Origin: Lachnospiraceae bacterium
GTDB lineage: Bacteria > Bacteroidota > Bacteroidia > Bacteroidales > Muribaculaceae
Assembly: GCA_023663655.1 (NCBI GenBank)
Contig: JAMPGZ010000020.1
Coordinates: 1-44,042, forward strand
DNA length: 44,042 bases
Direction: 5' to 3'
Shown here: one piece after another, positions 24,866 through 33,474 of the stretch
How the letters are laid out: every line of letters begins with the position of its first letter
How positions within the stretch are numbered: position 1 is the first letter of the stretch
Translations under genes and position numbers: made by a program
The notes under the pieces: model-generated
The model's database searches: none
Seen by the model: only the letters and a program-made list of their open reading frames with translations
Told to the model about the DNA's origin: nothing

Positions 24866-25555
24866 ATGAGATATCTAATAATCGGACTTGGAATATATGG
24901 TTCAAATCTCGCGACCGACCTCACCGCAATGGGACACGAGGTAATCGGCGCCGACATGAACGCCACTGTTGTTGAATCATTGAAAGACAGAATCTCCACA
25001 GCATATATCATAGATGCAACCGATGAGGCAGCCCTTTCCGTGCTACCGCTGAAAACGGTAGATCTTGTCATTGTCGCCATCGGCGAAAACTTTGGAGCAA
25101 GCATAAAGAGCGTGGCGCTGCTCAGAAAGCTGGGAGTAACGCGGATATATGCCCGAGCTGTCGATGAAATCCACGAAACTATTCTTGAAGGCTTCAAAGT
25201 AGACCGAATCCTGACCCCGGAACAACGGGCTGCACGTGAACTCACACGTGAGCTTGAACTTAGCTGCCATGTAGACTCAATGAGAATTGACCATGATGTG
25301 TATGTGATAAGATTCAAAGTTCCGGAATATTACATCGGCACGGAAATAGGGAATCTCGATCTGGAAAAAGATTTCCAGATAAAGCTGCTCGCAGTATCCC
25401 GCCCGATGCCTAAAAAGAATTTTCTCGGCATTTCTTCCGACACTCTCCAGATGCTTCACGATCCAACTCCGGATACAAAACTTCAGGAGGGAGATGTGCT
25501 GACCATAATGGGTCACAACAAGGGTCTTCATGACCTCATGCGGCACATAAATTAA
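24866..25555 (+). CDS. trkA: TrkA/KtrA family potassium-uptake regulator (RCK protein)
   Basis: A 229-aa cytosolic gating ring subunit of the Trk/Ktr system. An N-terminal Rossmann RCK_N domain has the nucleotide-binding GLGIYG at residues 7-12 and the acidic D31 position in GADMN. An RCK_C (TrkA-C) domain spans about 140-229 (VYVIRFKVPEYYIGTEIG, then LQEGDVLTIMG). One RCK unit makes it KtrA-like and unlike the duplicated E. coli TrkA. RCK_C domains bind c-di-AMP in some Firmicutes KtrA/KtrC proteins; whether this one does is not shown. Spacing of 15 nt to trkH implies an operon. Confidence 0.92.
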   Translation: MRYLIIGLGIYGSNLATDLTAMGHEVIGADMNATVVESLKDRISTAYIIDATDEAALSVLPLKTVDLVIVAIGENFGASIKSVALLRKLGVTRIYARAVDEIHETILEGFKVDRILTPEQRAARELTRELELSCHVDSMRIDHDVYVIRFKVPEYYIGTEIGNLDLEKDFQIKLLAVSRPMPKKNFLGISSDTLQMLHDPTPDTKLQEGDVLTIMGHNKGLHDLMRHIN

Positions 25556-25571
25556 GCGGAAGGAAAAATTG

Positions 25572-27041
25572 TCAATTTCTGAGAAGTTTACGGATGTGTG
25601 ACATGGAAAATACGCCCGCAATGCCGCCTATAAAAAATACGAGCCAAAAGCTATAGCCTACCAGTATTGCCGCACCTACCGACAGAAGGATGGCAACAAT
25701 GGCAAGTGTCGACACTTGCTTAGATAATATTATGCCATATTTTTTAGCACACACAGCGAGCACGACCACGGTGTAGGCAAGATACCACAAAAAGTAGGCG
25801 TATCCGAGTCCGTCGATTCCATACATAGAATATCCGGCAAAATTGAAAGCGAGATAAAATACGCAACTCAGCAATTCGGTAAGCAGATAGAGTTTTCCGT
25901 CGCCACGCGCAAGTATCACGTAAGCCATGCACCAGCTTATGCCTCGCAACACCGACCCTACGGCTCCCCATGTTATATAATTATGGATAACCGTAAACTG
26001 CGAGGAGAAAAACAGTTCCACAATCAGCTCCCTGAAAGCAATAAACAATATTACCGCAGGGATCATTGCCACAAGCACAATGCCCGACTCATGATTGACA
26101 AACACCTCAAGCCGGCGACTTGACTTGGAAACCGTGGAAAGACGCGGAAAATACTCCATGACAAGAGCGGTGAAGATGAGACCGAGATAACGGTTGACCA
26201 ACGTGAATCCCGATTGATAGTAGCCAACCGCCTCCTCTCCTCCTGCATGATTGATGTAGGACATGAAGATATAGGACACAAACTGAGTGGCAAAAGCCGA
26301 GACTGTTAAAAAAGCGCCGAGCACGATTAGTCCGCGACCTTTTTTCAGAACTGTCGCCGCAGGAAGCTCCACCACCGATGACGCACGGTATTTCACCAAC
26401 AGCACCGCGATAAGATTAGCCAACGCAAAAACAATAATCGATGGCACTATCGACTTCAGGTGGAAAAAATAATACAACGGAATTGACACTACGGTACCCG
26501 CCACAGTGCCCCATATCGAAGCTGTGGCAAGCTTCTTCAGTCGACGTGTGCCCTGAAGAATAGCCGACTCTCCTCCCGTAAGGGAATACAACAGCATCAC
26601 TATCGAGAGCCACATGAACGCAGCGACATGATTTTTATCACCAAAAGTCAGTTCGCTCAGCAACGGCGCGCCAAGCAGCACGACAAACGCTCCAAGCAAT
26701 CCTAAAAGCCACGACCATCTCCTGACAACGCCGACCATAGTGTCAATGGCTGAAACATCATTTCCATCCATCGCAATCTCCCTCACCGCAGAACTTCTTA
26801 TATTGAGCTGAGTTGCCGAAGAGAGCATATCCAAAGCGGCATTATATAACCCGAACAACCCCACTCCGGCAGGACCTATCCATAGAGCCACAAGCTTTGT
26901 GCGTAGTATCGAACTTATAATTCCAATCACTTGCAAGCCGCCAAAAAGCCCCATGGCTTTAATCACAATCGCCGACAAGCCGGAATTACCGGAGGAAACT
27001 TTACCGTAGTCCATGTTATGATACAGTTTTATTTCACCCAT
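25572..27041 (-). CDS. Polysaccharide/O-antigen flippase (Wzx-like, MOP superfamily)
   Basis: A 489-aa protein with about 12-14 hydrophobic segments along its length, of the polysaccharide-biosynthesis/O-antigen translocase family. It would flip lipid-linked glycans across the inner membrane. Early conserved features include IRTKLVALWIGPAGVGLFGLY near residues 45-65 and SSAVREIA. The ATG at 27041 overlaps the end of the EnvC-like gene by 13 nt; ATG 27014 (MDYGKVSSG) is an equally good start. No glycosyltransferases are nearby, so the glycan (O-antigen, enterobacterial-common-antigen-like, or capsule) is unknown. It converges with trkA. Confidence 0.85.
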   Translation of the reverse strand: MGEIKLYHNMDYGKVSSGNSGLSAIVIKAMGLFGGLQVIGIISSILRTKLVALWIGPAGVGLFGLYNAALDMLSSATQLNIRSSAVREIAMDGNDVSAIDTMVGVVRRWSWLLGLLGAFVVLLGAPLLSELTFGDKNHVAAFMWLSIVMLLYSLTGGESAILQGTRRLKKLATASIWGTVAGTVVSIPLYYFFHLKSIVPSIIVFALANLIAVLLVKYRASSVVELPAATVLKKGRGLIVLGAFLTVSAFATQFVSYIFMSYINHAGGEEAVGYYQSGFTLVNRYLGLIFTALVMEYFPRLSTVSKSSRRLEVFVNHESGIVLVAMIPAVILFIAFRELIVELFFSSQFTVIHNYITWGAVGSVLRGISWCMAYVILARGDGKLYLLTELLSCVFYLAFNFAGYSMYGIDGLGYAYFLWYLAYTVVVLAVCAKKYGIILSKQVSTLAIVAILLSVGAAILVGYSFWLVFFIGGIAGVFSMSHIRKLLRN

Positions 27042-28501
27042 GCCGTGGGATTGAGCTTCACCCTTTCTTTACGAAGTTCAAAATGCAGTATCGAGCGGTT
27101 TCCGTCATCAGGGTCGGCATAAACCCTGCCTATTGTCTGACCAAGTTTCACCTCTTCGCCATTTTTCACAAGAATATCCCCGAGATTGGCATAGACGGTG
27201 AGATAATTTCCATGACGTATCATGACGATAGTATTAAATCCCGGCTGGCGGAATATCGCCGATACCTTGCCAGTGAATATCGCCCGAGCAGTGCTGCCCG
27301 GCGACACTTCAATGTCAATACCGCTATTCTCAGTCGTGACATGAGGCAATTCAGGATGCTGTTGACGACCATAGGCACGCACTATTTTATAACGACCGCT
27401 CACCGGGAAAGGCAGCTTGCCCTTATTGCTTTCAAAACTTCCTGACAGTTTTTTCAATGCAGCGGTATTATCAACCGCAGCTGCGGGCATGGATTTTGCC
27501 GCAGGCTTGGCTGAAGCCACAATGACTTCCTGTTTTTTCTTGTCAGATTGCTTTTTCTTGTCAGCCTTAGGCTTCTTTTCCTTCTTATTCTTATCCTTTT
27601 TCTTCTTTGAATTCTCGGCAAGCTGCTTCTGTTCACGCTCCTGGGCCAACTTCTCCTCGGCAAGTCGCTTTTCTTCCGCAATGCGTCGTTCCTCGGCGAT
27701 ACGTCGCTCTTCAGCCAATCGACGTTCCTCAGCCTTGCGTCGCTCCTCTTCCTGCCTGCGTTGCTCTTCAGCTATCAACCGGTCAAGCTCCTTGTCAAGA
27801 GCACGAGCCTGCGCCTCTTTCTCTTTCAAGACTTCATTTATAGCCGAGCCTTCAGTTTTAAGTTCCGCAACAAGTTTTGATGTCTCAGCCTGCTTTGCTG
27901 CTAAAGCATCATGCTCACGCTTCAACTTTCCTAATGATTCGGTTTTATTCTTTTGCAGTTTCGCCAGGTCATTTTTCTTATGTTCCAGTTCTGTTTTCAC
28001 ACCCTGGATTTCATCGCTCTTCTTTCTTCTCCATGCCGAGAATTCCTGAAGGTATCGCATACGTCGATAAGCCTGCATAAAAGAATCGGAGGCAAAAATA
28101 AATGCCAGCTCGGATGTGGATCCTGATTGTGCTTCCTTTATCTTTTTAACTGAAACCGAATAGCTTTTCCTCATCGATTCCAATTTTCCATCAAGTTTAG
28201 AGATAGAGTCAGATAGTTCCGACATTCTATGATCAAGCGCCAATATCTGCCTGTTGAGTGTCGATATCGCACCCTTATGCTCCTTTATTTCCGCATTCAA
28301 TGTGTTCAATGCATTCAAAGAACGCGATGTCTTCCGTTTATTTTCCTCAAGCTGAAGAGCCGCAACTCTAATCTCCTCCTCAGTCATTTTTTTCTCCTTT
28401 CTCACGTGTTCCATGTTACGGGTTCTGCGGGGACGTGCAGCTCCGCAGTCAAGACATAAAAGAAGAAACATGAAAAGGAGTATAGCCTTCTTTGCTTCCA
28501 T
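27029..28501 (-). CDS. EnvC-like murein hydrolase activator (coiled coil + LytM/M23 domain)
   Basis: A 490-aa exported protein with an N-terminal signal peptide, then a long coiled coil (about residues 30-300), a repetitive charged stretch (AEERRLAEERRIAEERRIAE near 255-285, then a Lys-rich block near 300-335), and a C-terminal LytM/M23 domain (about 370-490). The usual zinc ligands seem lost: the H-x-G-x-D site reads NSGIDI and the H-x-H site reads ILHFEL. EnvC and NlpD of E. coli are likewise inactive and work by activating amidases at the septum, so an activator is more likely than a peptidase. It starts 6 nt after the DUF4292 gene and overlaps the flippase gene by 13 nt. Confidence 0.87.
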   Translation of the reverse strand: MEAKKAILLFMFLLLCLDCGAARPRRTRNMEHVRKEKKMTEEEIRVAALQLEENKRKTSRSLNALNTLNAEIKEHKGAISTLNRQILALDHRMSELSDSISKLDGKLESMRKSYSVSVKKIKEAQSGSTSELAFIFASDSFMQAYRRMRYLQEFSAWRRKKSDEIQGVKTELEHKKNDLAKLQKNKTESLGKLKREHDALAAKQAETSKLVAELKTEGSAINEVLKEKEAQARALDKELDRLIAEEQRRQEEERRKAEERRLAEERRIAEERRIAEEKRLAEEKLAQEREQKQLAENSKKKKDKNKKEKKPKADKKKQSDKKKQEVIVASAKPAAKSMPAAAVDNTAALKKLSGSFESNKGKLPFPVSGRYKIVRAYGRQQHPELPHVTTENSGIDIEVSPGSTARAIFTGKVSAIFRQPGFNTIVMIRHGNYLTVYANLGDILVKNGEEVKLGQTIGRVYADPDDGNRSILHFELRKERVKLNPTAWVK

Positions 28502-28507
28502 TCCTAT

Positions 28508-29311
28508 TTACTTTGGAAGATGATTCAACAATTCCTGCGATCTCACACGCTTATATCCACGCGGCATGGAAAAACGAGGCGATAATCCGGTGTCCCATTT
28601 CGCGCTCTCCCACCTCCAATTTATAGAAGCTGCCACCGGGCGTTTTATCGAGACGGTCACATCGACATCGGCAGGAAGATTTTTTTTATTTGCGGAATAT
28701 CCGGAATAATCACATTGAATATTTCTGTCATTATCACCACCCACAAATCGGGCGACGCGGTTATTGTCATTCACAAAAAATCCATATTGGAATTTATCGG
28801 GTTGCTTACGCGGAATCAGCATAATGCCTCCGTTATCCTTTTCAATCGTGAAATCAGCCTTATTGGATTCAGCCAACACGGCATTGCCAAGAAGAAACAC
28901 ACCTCCGGTAAGCAGATCCTGAACATTGGAAATGTTCATAGGAATCTGAGCCGTCAAGTCGCCAAGGCTCTCCGCTATGCACGTTTTCGACATCTTGACA
29001 TAGCCGAATACCGAATCAGAATTCAGATACAGTCTGCCCACTTCAAATCCAAGCATCCTGAGACTTATATCCACAACACTTCCTCTCACCATCTTTGCAC
29101 GTCCCGAGATGCTGAAATTCACAGGAGACGATATGTCGATATTTAACGGCACTTCCACATCAGTCCATGCCGGATATTGCTTCACCACTTCAGAGTATGA
29201 AGCCTGCGAGTCTCCGGTATCAATATCAGGACCGGTAACTTTTTTCGATGAGCCGCATCCTCCCATGACAGCTCCAATTACTATAACCGAAAGAATATGT
29301 GATAACTTCAT
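28508..29311 (-). CDS. DUF4292 family lipoprotein
   Basis: A 267-aa lipoprotein: the signal peptide ends VMGGC, lipidated Cys19. The mature part is rich in beta strands (VDISLRMLGFEVGRLYLN, DFTIEKDNGGIMLIPRK, VDVTVSIKRPV) and matches DUF4292, a Bacteroidetes family distantly like LolA/LolB-type lipoprotein carriers. That similarity is structural inference. It lies between a TPR protein and the EnvC-like protein, 12 and 6 nt away, in a gene order I recall as common in Bacteroidales. A role in envelope assembly is likely but unproven. Confidence 0.85.
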   Translation of the reverse strand: MKLSHILSVIVIGAVMGGCGSSKKVTGPDIDTGDSQASYSEVVKQYPAWTDVEVPLNIDISSPVNFSISGRAKMVRGSVVDISLRMLGFEVGRLYLNSDSVFGYVKMSKTCIAESLGDLTAQIPMNISNVQDLLTGGVFLLGNAVLAESNKADFTIEKDNGGIMLIPRKQPDKFQYGFFVNDNNRVARFVGGDNDRNIQCDYSGYSANKKNLPADVDVTVSIKRPVAASINWRWESAKWDTGLSPRFSMPRGYKRVRSQELLNHLPK

Positions 29312-29323
29312 CGCTTGGTTGTG

Positions 29324-31075
29324 TTATTCGTAAAAATATGTTTTATGCTTTACTTTTCGCTTCAACAACTCATTATCGGGTTCAAATGAGAGCGCTTTCT
29401 CCCAATACTCGACAGCTTTCTTAGGTTCACCATTCATGAAATATATATCGCCGGCATGATGGCACAGCTCCTCGCTAAGCTCATCGGAGTTTGCCATAGC
29501 TTTTTCAATATAAGCTTGGGCCTCCACATAATTTTTCTTCTTGAACATGATCCAAGCGTATGTGTCAAGCGATGTGGCATCCTCAGGCTTCTCTCTTATG
29601 GTGCGGGCGCTCATGGTTTCCGCTCTGTCAAGATCCCGTCCCTCCTCAGCAAGATAATAGGCACAATTGTTCAACGCCAACAAATTGTCAGGGTCAATGG
29701 CTATAGCCTTATCATAGTACACGAATGCCGAGTCAGTGTCATTTTTTGAATAGAACAGGTCGCCTATCGCCGAATTGATCTGAGACCGCTGTTCAAAATC
29801 AGCAGGATCAAGTTTGTCAAGAGCGGTATTGAATGCCGACAATGCCTCATCATAGTTCTTCATCTGCGTGTAATCGGCACCGAGGATATGATAAATTGTG
29901 GGATTTTCAGGGAAATAATGCAATGCTTTCTCCCCTACTTCAGCCGATTTCTCATAATCGCCATCCTGAATGTATAGGGTCATAAGCGTAGCCCAGCGGT
30001 CTTCATGACTTGGATCAATATCTATTGCATAGCCCAATTGCTCAGCCGCCTGCCGGTAATCCTGCACAGCCATCAGATAGGAGCAATACAGCTCGTGAAT
30101 ATCAACCTCGTGGGGGTGTTGATCGATCAGTGTGGCAAAAAGTTCCTGTATGCGCGGCTGCTGCGACGGATTCTCATACAACGCTCTTATATAACCTGTC
30201 ATCAACTCCAGTTTAGTATCAAGATCAAGACTCTCGCGAGTCAACGCTCTGAACACTTCCCTGTCGTAACCGATACTGTCACCGGTATTTTTATAAAAAT
30301 TAGCTTTCGCATAATAAGCGAGTCCCGAGGTCGAGTCAATGTCACACGCCCGGTTGTAGTAATACAACGCCGAATCATTGGCTGAGAACATCGAGTATAT
30401 GTCGCCGGCAAACACATTGTTCTCAACACTGCGCGGCGATGCTTTCAGCAACGATTTCACCTCATTAAGAATAGATGCCGTGTCCTGTGTCGAGAAAAAA
30501 GCTCTTATTTTACGGGTAGAAATCGGTATATTCTTTCCCTGCGACTTCTCAATCCGGTCATATACTTCAATGGATTTCGCCACTTTTGCCGAATCGCGCG
30601 ATGCAGCAAGAGCCTCGGCGAGCTTAAACGTGACCTCGGTCTTGGCAGGATAAGCAGAATCGAGCGATTCCCACACGCGCAATGATTCTTCACTCTGACC
30701 AATGCGGTCATTTATGGATCCGTAGACAAAATTATTATAAAATTCAGTCGGATTCTCATCAAAATGCCTTTTCATGAGATTATATCCGTCATTAAATGCC
30801 ACAGAATCCTCATTGGCGATCATGAGTCCGTAATATCCCTTGTAGAATGCAAGTTCCGAATTAGACGGATCAAGTTCATAAGCCCGGTTGAGCAGGTCAA
30901 AATAAGCATCATCCGAATCTCGTTCATGATGACGCAAAGCCTCCATAAATATATAGTCTGACTTGAGTTTGTCAGAGTTTTCGTTTGCTTTACCTTTGGG
31001 ATTTGCGGCAAAGATCGATCCTACTATAGCAACCGATGCCCCCAAAAGCCATATACTGCGTAATCCGGAAATCAT
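29324..31075 (-). CDS. Exported tetratricopeptide repeat protein
   Basis: A 583-aa protein with an N-terminal signal peptide (ISGLRSIWLLGASVAIVGSI) and then TPR units over nearly the full length, for example NPTIYHILGADYTQMKNYDE, then ALSAFNTALDKLDP, and VYYDKAIAIDPDNLLALNNC, then AYYLAEEGRDLDRAE. No lipobox is evident, so it is probably periplasmic. The open frame extends 21 codons further, but that part precedes the signal peptide; ATG 31075 is chosen. It follows dut by 72 nt and precedes the DUF4292 lipoprotein by 12 nt. A scaffold for outer-membrane or lipoprotein traffic is a context guess. Confidence 0.88.
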   Translation of the reverse strand: MISGLRSIWLLGASVAIVGSIFAANPKGKANENSDKLKSDYIFMEALRHHERDSDDAYFDLLNRAYELDPSNSELAFYKGYYGLMIANEDSVAFNDGYNLMKRHFDENPTEFYNNFVYGSINDRIGQSEESLRVWESLDSAYPAKTEVTFKLAEALAASRDSAKVAKSIEVYDRIEKSQGKNIPISTRKIRAFFSTQDTASILNEVKSLLKASPRSVENNVFAGDIYSMFSANDSALYYYNRACDIDSTSGLAYYAKANFYKNTGDSIGYDREVFRALTRESLDLDTKLELMTGYIRALYENPSQQPRIQELFATLIDQHPHEVDIHELYCSYLMAVQDYRQAAEQLGYAIDIDPSHEDRWATLMTLYIQDGDYEKSAEVGEKALHYFPENPTIYHILGADYTQMKNYDEALSAFNTALDKLDPADFEQRSQINSAIGDLFYSKNDTDSAFVYYDKAIAIDPDNLLALNNCAYYLAEEGRDLDRAETMSARTIREKPEDATSLDTYAWIMFKKKNYVEAQAYIEKAMANSDELSEELCHHAGDIYFMNGEPKKAVEYWEKALSFEPDNELLKRKVKHKTYFYE

Positions 31076-31147
31076 AAAAGCCTGTTTATAAAAATGTAGT
31101 GTGAAAAATAAATGCGCGTAAGCATACGCCTTCAGCAAGGAGAATCT

Positions 31148-31591
31148 CTAATTAACTCCGGTATGCCCAAACCCGCCGTCGCCACGCTTGGTTTCATCCA
31201 AGCGTTCCACCGGTTCCCACTCGGCACGTGTATATTCCTTTATCACCATTTGGCAAATGCGCTCTCCATTGTTAATCACAAACGGCTCATTGGACAAATT
31301 AATGACAATAACACCAATCTCGCCACGATAGTCGGCATCGACAGTACCGGGAGTATTCACCAATGAGATTCCATGTTTAAGAGCGAGTCCGGAACGCGGA
31401 CGAATCTGGCATTCATATCCATGAGGCAACTGAATGTACAATCCGGTGGGGATCAACGCTCTCTCCAACGGCAGCAATGTGACGGGTTCCTTAAGAAATG
31501 CCCTTACATCCATTCCTGCTGAAGATGGAGTTTCATACGCCGGCAATTCATTGCCCGACTTATTTATAATTTTAATCTTTATTTTATCCAT
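31148..31591 (-). CDS. dut: dUTP diphosphatase (deoxyuridine triphosphatase)
   Basis: A 147-aa trimeric enzyme that hydrolyses dUTP to dUMP and PPi, keeping uracil out of DNA and feeding dTMP synthesis. All five motifs are seen: SAGMDVRA near residues 20-27, [11 protein letters not shown] near 66-76, [16 protein letters not shown] near 80-95, and the C-terminal arm [10 protein letters not shown] that closes over the active site. It heads the TPR-DUF4292-EnvC-flippase run, 72 nt before the TPR gene. Confidence 0.96.
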   Translation of the reverse strand: MDKIKIKIINKSGNELPAYETPSSAGMDVRAFLKEPVTLLPLERALIPTGLYIQLPHGYECQIRPRSGLALKHGISLVNTPGTVDADYRGEIGVIVINLSNEPFVINNGERICQMVIKEYTRAEWEPVERLDETKRGDGGFGHTGVN

Positions 31592-31600
31592 ACTTAGTTA

Positions 31601-31798
31601 TCAATTTTCATGTACGAAAATAGTAAAACGGCTGTCAAATAACAGATTTGACATCTTTAATATTAAACACGCACCATCACGCATTGGTTTACCCCGATTC
31701 ATATCGTAATAAAAATCAGGCACAGGACCCATGCACGATGAAACTGCCACATAGCCCCATGCCTTGACATTTATCTTCGAGTTACCATGACTTTTCAA
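31601..31798 (-). CDS. Possible small protein of unknown function, 65 aa
   Basis: I do not recognise this frame. It begins at an ATG 6 nt after the acyl-CoA ligase stop and ends 9 nt before the dut start, filling the gap almost exactly, as an operon gene would. The peptide has an ordinary amino-acid mix (WGYVAVSSCMGPVPDFYYD, later LILKMSNLLFDSRFTIF) with no signal peptide or clear membrane helix. Against it: it is short, and a perfect 8-bp inverted repeat lies within its 3' part, so the region could instead be regulatory. Confidence 0.4.
   Translation of the reverse strand: MKSHGNSKINVKAWGYVAVSSCMGPVPDFYYDMNRGKPMRDGACLILKMSNLLFDSRFTIFVHEN
31633..31653. promoter_or_regulatory. Perfect 8-bp inverted repeat upstream of dut
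   Basis: TGTCAAAT, a 5-nt spacer and ATTTGACA form a 21-bp symmetric site 42-62 nt before the dut start. Its size and symmetry suit a dimeric repressor. A terminator is less likely since no T-run follows on either strand. Confidence 0.4.
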
Positions 31799-31804
31799 TC
31801 ATTA

Positions 31805-33454
31805 TCAATCCTGATAAAGATAGCGCTTTATCGAGCGTTTAGGAGTTTTTTCAAATTCCTGATAATGGATGATTGACTTGGTGATCTGAGAAAAAGACGG
31901 CAGCTCCTTATTAAGCTCATTGATATTATCATCAATTACTTTACCTATATCACCAATCACCCCTTCTTTAGTGGCAAGTTCAATGTCAGGATATATCAAA
32001 GCGACAAGTTTGCCTGATTTTTCAACCACTATCGACTCGCTGACATAAGGAAGATTATTAAGTTTCTGTTCAATCTCCTCAGGGTAAATATTTTGCCCCG
32101 AAGGTCCAAGAATCATATTCTTATTACGCCCGCGGATATAGATGAATCCGTCGGAGTCCATCGTACACAGGTCGCCGGTATTCATCCAACCGTCGTCATT
32201 AAACACGCTTTCAGTGGCTTCAGGATTTTTAAAATATCCTTTCATCACATTCATTCCCTTCACCTGAAGCTCGCCCGGGATATTCTCAGGATCAGATGAA
32301 TTTATCTTGCAACTCATGCGGTCAACACATTTGCCACATGAACGCAATCTATGCTCGGAGGAAGAAGCATAGGCAATCAGCGGTCCGCACTCGGTCATGC
32401 CATAACCGGTGGTGATAGGGAAACCTATTCTCATCAGGAATTCCTCCACTTCCTGATTCAGACCAGCACCTCCTACTATTATTTCTTTCACATTACCGCC
32501 GAATGCCTCAATGAGTCCATTGTTAATTTTCGAGAGAATACGGTCATCGATTATAGGCAAGCGCAGCAGCACCTTCATAGCCGGAGTCTCGAGCTTGGGG
32601 AAAATCTTGGTTTTGACAATTTTCTCTATAATCAATGGCACGGTAATGATCAATTTCGGTTTAACCGTGGCAAAGGCTTCCAGAATCACACGGGGAGAAG
32701 GCACACGAGTCAAGAAGAAAAGATGACAACCCTGCACAAGCGGATAAAGCATCTCGATAACCAATCCGTACATGTGAGCCAACGGCAACATACACACTAT
32801 AGAATCGCCCGGATCAAGAAATTTAATCCAGTCTATACAGAATCTGATATTGCTCCATATAGAGCTGTAACGCAACATCACACCCTTTGAAAAACCTGTC
32901 GATCCGGAAGTGTAATTGATGAGCATCACATCATCAGGATCCGGATGATGATAAACGACATCTTCGGGAGTGAAACGCTCGGGATATTTCTTTCCAAACA
33001 TCTCATTAAGATGTTCGCGAGCCTTTGTAAGCTCTTTGTCACGCGACATGAGCAATGAAAAATCGCCTATTCTCACCACTCCATGAAGATCGGGCATATA
33101 CTCCGGATCAAGATTTTCCCATATAGCATCTTCTATGAAAAGAAGTTTTGCCTCACTATGTGCCACAAGGTGATGTATATTGTCGGCTTTGAATTCATGC
33201 AGTATAGGAACCGTGACTGCTCCGTAAGTGACTGAAGCAACAAAAGCAACCACCCATTGAGAGGAGTTTTTCCCGCATATAGCAATCTTATCACCCCTCT
33301 TTATTTTTGCGTTTTCAAACAGGATGTGAAGTTTAGCCACCTTTCGCGCAATGTCACGATACTGGAATGACACACCGTTGAAGTCAGTCAACGCCTGACG
33401 TTCCCAATTATTTCTGATCGATTCCTCGATATAATTTATAATGGTCTGAGACAT
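31805..33454 (-). CDS. AMP-dependent acyl-CoA synthetase/ligase, 549 aa
   Basis: An adenylate-forming enzyme that activates a carboxylic acid, probably a fatty acid, to acyl-AMP and then acyl-CoA. The AMP/phosphate loop is YTSGSTGFSKG near residues 173-183. Downstream are TGYGMTECGP near 337-346, DGWMNTGDL near 413-421, and the hinge/C-terminal lysine region ending TPKRSIKRYLY. The substrate cannot be told from sequence; medium- or long-chain fatty acids or aryl acids are possible. A second, longer member (602 aa) lies at 37782-39590. It follows galE by 20 nt and may be co-transcribed with it. Confidence 0.87.
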   Translation of the reverse strand: MSQTIINYIEESIRNNWERQALTDFNGVSFQYRDIARKVAKLHILFENAKIKRGDKIAICGKNSSQWVVAFVASVTYGAVTVPILHEFKADNIHHLVAHSEAKLLFIEDAIWENLDPEYMPDLHGVVRIGDFSLLMSRDKELTKAREHLNEMFGKKYPERFTPEDVVYHHPDPDDVMLINYTSGSTGFSKGVMLRYSSIWSNIRFCIDWIKFLDPGDSIVCMLPLAHMYGLVIEMLYPLVQGCHLFFLTRVPSPRVILEAFATVKPKLIITVPLIIEKIVKTKIFPKLETPAMKVLLRLPIIDDRILSKINNGLIEAFGGNVKEIIVGGAGLNQEVEEFLMRIGFPITTGYGMTECGPLIAYASSSEHRLRSCGKCVDRMSCKINSSDPENIPGELQVKGMNVMKGYFKNPEATESVFNDDGWMNTGDLCTMDSDGFIYIRGRNKNMILGPSGQNIYPEEIEQKLNNLPYVSESIVVEKSGKLVALIYPDIELATKEGVIGDIGKVIDDNINELNKELPSFSQITKSIIHYQEFEKTPKRSIKRYLYQD

Positions 33455-33474
33455 CTTTTTTACTACAATTTAAA

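Noticed and set aside
27640-27780. Repetitive DNA in the EnvC-like gene as a separate repeat or CRISPR-like element
   Set aside because: The repetition follows from the coded heptad-like AEERRxAEERR coiled coil in frame. There are no spacers.
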